Positions 1 to 6,018 of a stretch of 8,999 bases of DNA are shown here, one piece after another. The stretch lies in NCBI GenBank assembly GCA_036787815.1, contig DAIQOP010000155.1:1-8999 (forward strand). Reading direction: 5' to 3'. The position numbers were made by a program, and so were the translations under genes. The first letter of the stretch is position 1. Every line of letters starts with the position of its first letter. This DNA comes from DATBAK01 sp036787815. Lineage in GTDB: Bacteria; Actinomycetota; Acidimicrobiia; IMCC26256; PALSA-610. The notes under the pieces are model-generated. The model was not told the DNA's origin, did not search any database, and was given only the letters and a program-made list of their open reading frames with translations.

Positions 1-1668
1 TACGGGGAGGCCGAGGCCCTGCAGCGCGGCCTGCACGGGGGCGCAGCCGACGACTACCTGCTCCTCCAGGAACACCCGCACGTGTACACGCTCGGATCCC
101 GGGCCGATCTCACGAACGTGCTCGTGTCCCCCGAATCGGTGGGTGCGGCGCTGGTGCGGGCCGACCGCGGTGGCGATGTCACGTATCACGGACCAGGGCA
201 GCTCGTCGGGTACCCGCTGATCTCACTCGCGGAGTGGCGCGCCGGCCAACGCGACGTGGTCGCGTACGTCCGCAAGCTCGAAGCCGTGATCATCGCGGTG
301 CTCTGCGACTTCGGCGTCGACTCCGCGTCGCGGATCGACGGGCTCACGGGCGTGTGGGTCGACGACGAGAAGGTCGCGGCGATCGGCGTGCGCGTCGCCA
401 ACGGCCGCACGCGGCACGGGTTCGCGCTCAACGTCGATCCCGACCTCGCGATGTTCTCGCACATCGTTCCGTGCGGCATCCGTGACAAGGGAGTCACCTC
501 GCTCGCGCGCCTGCTCGGTGCCGCGCCCGACATGCACGATGTCGTCGACCGGGCCGTCGCCCGGTTCGCGGAGGAGTTCGCCTTCTCCGAGGTCGAACGG
601 CAAGACGTGGTGTGGCGCGAGGCCCCGAGCGATCTCTCGGCGTTCACCCGCGACGCGATCTCGGGTCGAGCGCCTGTGCTCGACACGCCTTCGGTCGAAG
701 CGCCCGCCGAAACCCGGGTGAAGAGCGAGCCGGTGCGGCTGCTGGGCCGGCTCGCGCAGGCGGGCGTCGCGCCGAGCACCGCGGGCCCGCGGCCCGAGTG
801 GATGCGGGTGCGCGCCCGGTTCGGCGACGGGTTCCTCGAGGTCAAGCGGCTCGTGCGCGATCTCGATCTCCACACGGTGTGCGAGTCGGCCGGGTGCCCG
901 AACATCTTCGAGTGCTGGGCCGATCGCACCGCCACGTTCATGATCCTCGGTGACCGCTGCACGCGCGCGTGCGGCTTCTGTCTCGTCGACACCCGCAAGC
1001 CCTTGCCGGCCGACCCGGGCGAGCCGGAGCGTGTCGCGCACGCCGTGCACACCATGGGTCTCGAGCACGCGGTCATCACGTGCGTCGCGCGCGACGACCT
1101 CGACGACGGCGGGGCCGCGGTGTTCGCGGAGACGATCGCCGCGATCCGCGACCGGAGCCCGCACACTCGTGTCGAGGTGCTCATCTCCGATTGCCACGGC
1201 GACCCCGATGCGCTCGACACGATCTTCGCGGCCCGCCCCGACGTGTTGGCCCACAACCTCGAGACGGTCGCCCGGCTCCAGCGCGCGGCCCGCCCGTCGG
1301 CCGGCTACGCGCGCTCGCTCGCGGTGCTCGCGCGATCGGCCGCCGCGGGTCTCGTCACGAAGTCGAGCGTGATCCTCGGGATGGGGGAGACCGAAGCCGA
1401 GGTGCTCGGCGCGCTCGCCGATCTGCGGGGCGTCGGGGTCGACATCGTCACCCTCGGCCAGTACCTGCAGCCGTCGCCGCGCCATCTCCCGGTCGATCGT
1501 TGGTGGACCCCCGACGAGTTCGCCCGGGTGCAGGAGGCGGGTGAGCGGCTCGGCTTCGCCCACGTCGAGTCGGGGCCGCTGGTGCGGTCGAGCTACCACG
1601 CCCGTCGGGGCGCGGAGCGCGCCGCGGAGCAGGAATCGCCGGCCGGCCTGGTGCACGGTCGGCGGTAG
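1..1668 (+). CDS. LipB-LipA fusion: octanoyltransferase joined to lipoyl synthase (5' partial)
   Basis: This bifunctional lipoate-synthesis protein would carry out both steps. LipB moves octanoate from acyl-ACP to the lipoyl domains of 2-oxoacid dehydrogenases or the glycine cleavage H protein, and LipA inserts two sulfurs by radical SAM chemistry. The frame is open from base 1 (555 codons here); by comparison with mycobacterial LipB about 20 N-terminal residues lie outside. The LipB part (window codons 1 to about 205) has the GDVTYHGPGQLVGYP block, catalytic Lys124 (EKVAAIGVRV) and catalytic Cys158 (PCGI). A polar linker of about 40 residues follows. LipA starts near codon 245 and has the auxiliary-cluster cysteines C294, C299 and C305, the radical-SAM motif CTRACGFC (C320, C324, C327), TLGQYLQPS, and the C-terminal RSSYHA (529-534) that supplies the serine ligand. 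The LipA part has normal length. No stop, frameshift or strong ribosome site separates the domains; a GTG at 718 is the only obvious internal start near the junction. In most bacteria lipB and lipA are separate adjacent genes. Domain identities are near certain; expression as one chain is inferred. Confidence 0.95.
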   Translation, partial: YGEAEALQRGLHGGAADDYLLLQEHPHVYTLGSRADLTNVLVSPESVGAALVRADRGGDVTYHGPGQLVGYPLISLAEWRAGQRDVVAYVRKLEAVIIAVLCDFGVDSASRIDGLTGVWVDDEKVAAIGVRVANGRTRHGFALNVDPDLAMFSHIVPCGIRDKGVTSLARLLGAAPDMHDVVDRAVARFAEEFAFSEVERQDVVWREAPSDLSAFTRDAISGRAPVLDTPSVEAPAETRVKSEPVRLLGRLAQAGVAPSTAGPRPEWMRVRARFGDGFLEVKRLVRDLDLHTVCESAGCPNIFECWADRTATFMILGDRCTRACGFCLVDTRKPLPADPGEPERVAHAVHTMGLEHAVITCVARDDLDDGGAAVFAETIAAIRDRSPHTRVEVLISDCHGDPDALDTIFAARPDVLAHNLETVARLQRAARPSAGYARSLAVLARSAAAGLVTKSSVILGMGETEAEVLGALADLRGVGVDIVTLGQYLQPSPRHLPVDRWWTPDEFARVQEAGERLGFAHVESGPLVRSSYHARRGAERAAEQESPAGLVHGRR

Positions 1669-1696
1669 CGGCAGACGACCTGGGAGACTCACGCCC

Positions 1697-2266
1697 ATGG
1701 GCGCCGTCCTCGACGAGATCAGCACCGACCTCGCGCAGTGGATCTCCGAGCAGCCCGTGTTCTTCGTCGCCACCGCGCCGAGCGGAGCCGACCGGCACGT
1801 GAACCTCTCGCCCAAGGGGCTCGTCGGCATCGCCGTGCTCGGTCCGCACCGGGTGGCCTTCGCCGACCTCACCGGCAGCGGGGTCGAGACCATCGCGCAC
1901 CTGCGTGAGAACGGTCGCATCACGATCATGCTCTGCGCGTTCGCGGGACCGCCGCGCATCGTCCGTCTCTACGGGATCGGCACCGTGCACGCCCTCGGTT
2001 CCGAAGGGTTCGCGGTACTCGCCGGCGAGCTCCCGGCGTTGCCCGGTGTCCGGGCGGTCATCGACGTCGAGGTCACGCGGATCTCCACGTCGTGTGGTTT
2101 CGGCGTGCCCCTGATGGATCTCGTCGGCGCGCGCGACGACCTCGTCGACTGGGCGGATCGCAAGGGCGACGACGGGCTCGCCCGCTACCGCGAGACGCGC
2201 AACGCGCACAGCATCGACGGGCTGGCCGGGTTCCCGGTCGACGAGGAAGCGGTCGACCGCGCGTGA
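1697..2266 (+). CDS. Pyridoxamine 5'-phosphate oxidase-like FMN-binding split-barrel protein
   Basis: This is a 189-residue soluble protein of the PNPOx-like split-barrel flavoprotein superfamily. Members bind FMN or related cofactors and catalyse varied redox reactions, so the substrate cannot be read from sequence. The N-terminus (QPVFFVATAP, residues 19-28) is followed by HVNLSPKG (34-41), a TGSGVETIAHLRENGR segment from residue 59 typical of the flavin-phosphate region, and a C-terminal NAHSIDGLAGF stretch characteristic of one actinobacterial and proteobacterial subfamily. The ATG at 1697 was chosen because the protein then begins just before the first conserved strand and a GGGAG ribosome site lies about 10 bases upstream (1682-1686). 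The longer open frame upstream overlaps lipA and has no homologous content. It follows the LipB-LipA stop by 28 bases and its TGA overlaps the GTG of the next gene, suggesting one transcription unit. A true PdxH role is unlikely, since this subfamily diverges from PdxH. Confidence 0.88.
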   Translation: MGAVLDEISTDLAQWISEQPVFFVATAPSGADRHVNLSPKGLVGIAVLGPHRVAFADLTGSGVETIAHLRENGRITIMLCAFAGPPRIVRLYGIGTVHALGSEGFAVLAGELPALPGVRAVIDVEVTRISTSCGFGVPLMDLVGARDDLVDWADRKGDDGLARYRETRNAHSIDGLAGFPVDEEAVDRA

Positions 2267-3340
2267 CGTACGCACAGCGGATCGAGCGCGTGCGAGAGCG
2301 CATGGACGCGCGCGGCGTCGACGTCGTGCTGCTCTCGATCGGTGCCGACCTCCCGTATCTCACCGGGTACGAAGCGATGCCCCTCGAACGGCTCACGATG
2401 CTCGTGCTCCCTCGGCGGGGCGACGCCCGGCTCGTCGTGGCGCGGCTCGAGGCGCCGAGGGTGGAGCCGCGACCCGAGTTCGAGGTCGTCGCGTGGGACG
2501 AACCCGGTGATCCGATCGCGCTCGTCGCGAGCATGGTCGGCAACCCCGAGCGGGTCGCGATCGGCGATCAGACGTGGGCCGGGTTCGTGCTCGATCTGCA
2601 ACGCGCGCTGCCGAAGACGTCGTTCAGCCGTGCGTCCGAGATCGTCGGGCCGGTGCGCGCGGCCAAGGACGCCGACGAGATCGTCGCGTTGCGCGCGGCG
2701 GGCGCCGCCGTCGACCGCGTTGCCGCCGACATGCGGGCGCGACCGTTCGCGGGGCGCACCGAGATCGACGTGCACCGCGAGCTCGTCGCCCGGATGCTCG
2801 AGCTCGGCCACCAGAACGCCAACTTCGCGATCGTCGGAGCCGCCGAGCACGCGGCCAGCCCGCACCACGAACCGGGCGCGCGGGTGATCGCCGACGGCGA
2901 GGTGGTGCTCTGCGACTTCGGTGGCACGATGAACGGCTACTGCTCCGACATCACCCGGATGTTCCACGTCGGCGCGCCCACCGCCGAGGTCTCCGACACG
3001 TACGCGGTGCTCTTCGAGGCGCAGGAGGCCGCGGTGCGCGCGGCGCAGGTGGGGACGCCGTGCGAGGCCGTCGATGCCGCGGCCCGGTCGATCATCGCCG
3101 CGGCCGGTTTCGGCGACCGGTTCATCCACCGCACCGGCCACGGCATCGGTGTCGAGGCGCACGAAGATCCCTACATCGTCTCCGGGAACGCGGAGCCGCT
3201 CACCGCGGGCAACGCGTTCAGCATCGAGCCCGGCATCTACCTGCCGGGCCGGTTCGGGTTGCGCCTCGAAGACATCGTCGTCGCGACGGACGCGGGCCCT
3301 GATCGGCTCAACCTCGCCGAGCGCGACATCGCGGTCGTCG
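2263..3340 (+). CDS. M24 family metallopeptidase, Xaa-Pro aminopeptidase/prolidase type (3' end in assembly gap)
   Basis: This predicted cytosolic dinuclear-metal peptidase would remove residues preceding proline or split Xaa-Pro dipeptides. About 359 residues are readable before the N run. Residues 1 to about 125 form the creatinase-type N-terminal domain (YLTGYEAMPLERL); the rest is the pita-bread catalytic domain. The metal ligands are Asp218, Asp229, His293 (GHGIG), Glu322 (SIEPG) and Glu336 (RLED). Their spacing of 11, 64, 29 and 14 residues equals that recalled for Pyrococcus furiosus prolidase. A PHH motif (200-202) supplies the usual substrate-side histidine. The GTG start at 2263 overlaps the previous TGA (GTGA), which indicates translational coupling; GAGGA at 2243-2247 is a distant ribosome site. 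The readable part already reaches the usual family end (LNLAERDIAVV), so only a few C-terminal residues should be missing. Aminopeptidase and prolidase cannot be separated on this evidence. Confidence 0.93.
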
Positions 3341-3350
3341 NNNNNNNNNN
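3341..3350. other. Assembly gap (10 N)
   Basis: Ten undetermined bases form a scaffold-type join; the true length is unknown. The N run happens to keep one frame open, creating an artificial 733-codon reading frame that merges the M24 peptidase with the downstream membrane protein. The adjacency of the two flanks rests on the assembly, although both sides have the same orientation and similar codon use. Confidence 0.95.
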
Positions 3351-3352
3351 GC

Positions 3353-3415
3353 GGCGCCGTCCGGCAGGCCACGGGTGCCTGGAGTCCTGCCGCCGGCGGC
3401 CCGGGGTTCGCGTGA
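3353..3415 (+). CDS. Reading-frame tail after the gap (possible C-terminus of the M24 peptidase or of a small lost gene)
   Basis: Reading back from a TGA at 3413-3415 gives a 20-residue tail (GAVRQATGAW...PGFA) that is open to the gap. Its stop overlaps the GTG of the next gene in the same GTGA arrangement used at 2263. This suggests a real gene ends here. It would be in frame with the peptidase if the true gap length were a multiple of three. The sequence is low-complexity and matches no family I recognise, so it may instead belong to an unrelated gene lost in the gap, or be chance. Confidence 0.35.
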   Translation, partial: GAVRQATGAWSPAAGGPGFA

Positions 3416-4293
3416 AGCTCGACGGAGGCGTGTTCTTGCTGCAGTGGGCGACCGGCGGGTTGCTGTTCACGTGGGTGACCACCCGCCGGCGCGAGGTCGG
3501 GCTCGGTTACGGCTGGCTCCTGCGCGGTGTGTTCGCGGTGCTCGCGCTCGGCGGCGCGGTGGTGCTCGCCGCGGAGCGAATCTCGGGCGCGTCGGAGAGG
3601 GTCGCGTTCGCCGCCGCGGTCGCCACTGCGGCGATCGCGCTCGCGGTGCTCGGAGTCTCCGTCGCTCGTCGCCGCGCCGGTGTGCACGGCGACGCCGCGC
3701 GTCGCGACCGGAAGCGCTCGCGGGTGAGCGCCATGCTCGGGCGCGTCGACGAACCCCGCGTTGCCGCGCCGGCGCCACCGACCACCGAGGGGTTGGCGGA
3801 GTTCGATCCTCGCCTCGACCTCGTCGCCCCGGTCGTGGGAACCATCGGCATGCTGGCCGCGGCGCAGTTCAGCGGCGGGCCGGTGGTGCTCGCCGCCGCC
3901 CGCCTGATCGTCGGCGCCGCCTTCCTCGGCTGCGTCACCGACGCGATGTTGCTCGGCCACTGGTATCTCGTGCAGCCGGGCCTGCCGCGCGACGCGGTCA
4001 AGCAGCTCGTGCGCCTCACCGCGCTGCTCTGGCCGCTCGAGGTGGCGGTGATGCTCTGGCCCACCGGCATGGTGCAGGTGCTGAACGGCACCGTCGACGA
4101 CGGGTGGAAAGGCCTCCTCGGGTGGACGTGGCTCGCGTGCACGGTCGCGACGATCGCGTTGGTCGGGCTCACCTGGGCCGCGCTGCGCGAGCGTGCGTAC
4201 GCCGCGGTGATGGCTGCGACGGGCCTGCTCTACCTCGCGATCCTCACCGGCTTCGGCACCGACCTCGTCGCCCGCGCGGTGCTGCGTCCCTGA
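3412..4293 (+). CDS. Uncharacterised polytopic membrane protein (about 8 membrane segments)
   Basis: This 293-residue protein is not one I can assign to a family. Hydrophobic segments lie near residues 7-24, 36-55, 64-85, 137-153, 158-187 (possibly with a break), 199-220, 226-250 and 256-285. A strongly basic, Pro/Ala-rich hydrophilic stretch (86-130, with RRR and RRDRKRSR) separates three N-terminal from about five C-terminal segments and is probably cytoplasmic by the positive-inside rule. A striking motif, LLGHWYLVQPGL (residues 180-191), sits at the end of a membrane helix and looks conserved or functional, with His183 and Trp184 possibly in the membrane interface. The GTG at 3412 was chosen because it overlaps the preceding TGA and leaves a short N-terminus before the first helix; no good ribosome site is visible. 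The frame upstream is open only because of the N run. The TGA lies inside a palindrome shared with the convergent gene. The function is unknown. Confidence 0.8.
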   Translation: MKLDGGVFLLQWATGGLLFTWVTTRRREVGLGYGWLLRGVFAVLALGGAVVLAAERISGASERVAFAAAVATAAIALAVLGVSVARRRAGVHGDAARRDRKRSRVSAMLGRVDEPRVAAPAPPTTEGLAEFDPRLDLVAPVVGTIGMLAAAQFSGGPVVLAAARLIVGAAFLGCVTDAMLLGHWYLVQPGLPRDAVKQLVRLTALLWPLEVAVMLWPTGMVQVLNGTVDDGWKGLLGWTWLACTVATIALVGLTWAALRERAYAAVMAATGLLYLAILTGFGTDLVARAVLRP

Positions 4294-4302
4294 CGGTCAG
4301 GG
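4288..4302. terminator. Palindrome spanning both convergent stop codons; candidate bidirectional terminator
   Basis: CCCTGACGGTCAGGG is an inverted repeat with a CGG centre: arms CCCTGA and TCAGGG form a perfect 6-bp stem with a 3-nt loop. The TGA in the left arm is the plus-strand stop (4291-4293). The TCA in the right arm is the minus-strand TGA stop (4297-4299). On the plus strand TTT follows directly; the minus strand has no T run. The short stem and weak T tract make termination plausible but unproven. Confidence 0.4.
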
Positions 4303-6018
4303 TTTGGCGATCCGCACGAAGATCGCCGACGTGAACTCGCGATCCTCGAGCTGCGCGAGCCGGTGGATGTCGCGATCGTGGGTGGTGAGGTAGGTCTTCA
4401 GCTGCGCGGCGTCGAGCGTGGTGACCGCGTGGTTCCACGCGTCGTTCAAGCGGGTGAACTCGCGCCGTTCCTCGGGGGCGAGTGTGTCGTAGTGCGCGAT
4501 CTTCCGGTATGCGGGATCGCGCGAGTACAGCGCGACGTCGTCGGACACCGCGACGAACACGAATGACGCCGCGAGTTGCGGCTCGATGGTGTGCTCCGCG
4601 CCGGCGCGCGTGCTCTGCGACGGGTCGTACCGAGCGTCGACGCCGTGCTCCACGGCAACCGCGATCACGCCGCCGAGCACGCTCGCGGCCTGGTATCCCC
4701 CTCGACCGGTGGTGACGAACACCGGCCCGCGGAGCCGGCGGAGGCTCGGCATCGCCTGGTCGGTGAGGGCGCGCGACGCGCGGCTCTGGCTCGGCGACGG
4801 TGGCGTCGCCGACCACGCGCCGATCGTCACCACGACCAGGAGCACGCCCGCTCCGAGCGCGAGCACCCTGGCCGTCCAGGTCTCGGCCGTCGCTCCGAGC
4901 CGGTGCACGATCGGCGGGAGCAACGCGATCCCCGCCGCGATCCAGATCGTCGCGCCCACCACCCACGTCCAGCGGAGGATGTACGGGAAGGGCACGCCCA
5001 CGATCTTCGCGATGGAGATCCAGGCCACCACGGTGACGGTCGAGGCGACCGCGCACGCCGCGATCGCCGCGCGGTCGCGCCGGCGCCACGCGACGACCGC
5101 GGCGACGACGAGCACGAGCAGCGCGTAGGGAAACTCGACGCGCTGGGCCGCGACCGCGCCCGAGAACGGCACGTAGTGCTCGTGACCGGTGATCCAGGGA
5201 GCCGGGATCGACAGCTGGAGCGAGAGCAGGCGCGTGGCCGACGCGAAGCCGACCGTGTCGCTGTGGCTCGACGTCCAGAACCGCCAGAGGGTGGTGAGGT
5301 TGCCTCCGTGCGGCGTGAACTCCTGGTGGATCGGCAGGGCCCACATCACCGCGAACACTCCGGACGACACGAGCGCCGAGCGCCGGAGCCGACGTCGCGA
5401 TTCGCCGTCGCGAGCCGTCGCGAGCAGCCACACGATCACCAGGGCGAGCAACGCGACCGCTTCGGGCGCGAGCGACACGTGGGTCTGCATCACGAACGAC
5501 GCGAGCCCGACGGCGACGGGAAGCGCGCGTTCCTCACCCGACGCGGCCCACCACACCGCAAGCACGAACGCGAGGAACGGAAGGACGATCACGTAGGGGT
5601 TCCACGGATCCCACAGGAACGCCGGGCCGAGACCGTGCACGAGCGCCGCGACCACCAGCAGGGCGAAGGCCGCGACGACCTTCGGCTGATCGGCCCGGAG
5701 CAGGGTGACGACCACCGCGACCGTTGCCGCCGCCGCGATGAGCACGGTGCCGAGCAACAGGCCCTTGCTCTGCCCGGCCAGCAACCGGTACGGCGCGGCG
5801 AGCGCGAAGAAGAGCGCCGGACCGGGGTGGTTCCAGCCGAACCGTGAGTACGGGCCGACGAGCGGAGTGTGCGCGGTGCCGACGGCACGCGCGCGCAATT
5901 CGATGAGGGAATAGTCGCCCGTCGCGGCCCACGAGCTGCCGAACGAGCGCACCGCGAGCACCACCGCCGGCGCGAGCGCCGCGACCGACGCACCCACCAT
6001 GCGGCGGTTGGTGGTCAT
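4297..6018 (-). CDS. Large polytopic membrane protein, probable GT-C-type glycosyltransferase
   Basis: This 573-residue membrane protein resembles a broad actinobacterial family of predicted GT-C (polyprenyl-phosphate-sugar-dependent) glycosyltransferases, which act on the outer face of the cytoplasmic membrane. After a first helix (about 8-23) comes an external loop with acidic residues Asp35 and Glu40 (TGDYSLIELRAR), where GT-C enzymes carry their catalytic acid. The family-typical PLVGPYSRFGWNHPGP (52-67) follows, and later DPWNPY and MQTHVSLAPEA. About ten further hydrophobic segments lead to a soluble C-terminal domain of about 170 residues, rich in charged residues and presumably extracytoplasmic. 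The ATG at 6018 overlaps the TGA of the preceding gene (ATGA), so coupled translation is likely. The gene ends 3 bp from the convergent membrane-protein gene. No donor or acceptor can be inferred; a non-catalytic membrane protein of the same fold remains possible. Confidence 0.82.
   Translation of the reverse strand: MTTNRRMVGASVAALAPAVVLAVRSFGSSWAATGDYSLIELRARAVGTAHTPLVGPYSRFGWNHPGPALFFALAAPYRLLAGQSKGLLLGTVLIAAAATVAVVVTLLRADQPKVVAAFALLVVAALVHGLGPAFLWDPWNPYVIVLPFLAFVLAVWWAASGEERALPVAVGLASFVMQTHVSLAPEAVALLALVIVWLLATARDGESRRRLRRSALVSSGVFAVMWALPIHQEFTPHGGNLTTLWRFWTSSHSDTVGFASATRLLSLQLSIPAPWITGHEHYVPFSGAVAAQRVEFPYALLVLVVAAVVAWRRRDRAAIAACAVASTVTVVAWISIAKIVGVPFPYILRWTWVVGATIWIAAGIALLPPIVHRLGATAETWTARVLALGAGVLLVVVTIGAWSATPPSPSQSRASRALTDQAMPSLRRLRGPVFVTTGRGGYQAASVLGGVIAVAVEHGVDARYDPSQSTRAGAEHTIEPQLAASFVFVAVSDDVALYSRDPAYRKIAHYDTLAPEERREFTRLNDAWNHAVTTLDAAQLKTYLTTHDRDIHRLAQLEDREFTSAIFVRIAKP

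Noticed and set aside
1541..1696. Earlier start for the flavin split-barrel protein
   Set aside because: This part overlaps the conserved LipA C-terminus in another frame, while ATG 1697 has a ribosome site and a family-like N-terminus.
223..1959. Long minus-strand open frame opposite lipBA
   Set aside because: Arg/Pro/Ala-rich low-complexity translation antisense to a strongly conserved enzyme; typical shadow in GC-rich DNA.
2185..3960. Long minus-strand open frame across the peptidase and gap
   Set aside because: Runs through the N gap and is rich in His/Asp/Arg with no motif; the plus strand holds a recognised peptidase.
2092..4293. A 733-codon frame fusing the M24 peptidase to the membrane protein
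   Set aside because: Continuity exists only through the 10-N gap; the peptidase is at its natural end before the gap, and the membrane protein has its own GTG overlapping an upstream stop.
4576..5847. 423-codon plus-strand frame opposite the GT-C-like gene
   Set aside because: Composition is Arg/Glu/His repeats without domain or membrane pattern; mirror of the minus-strand gene.
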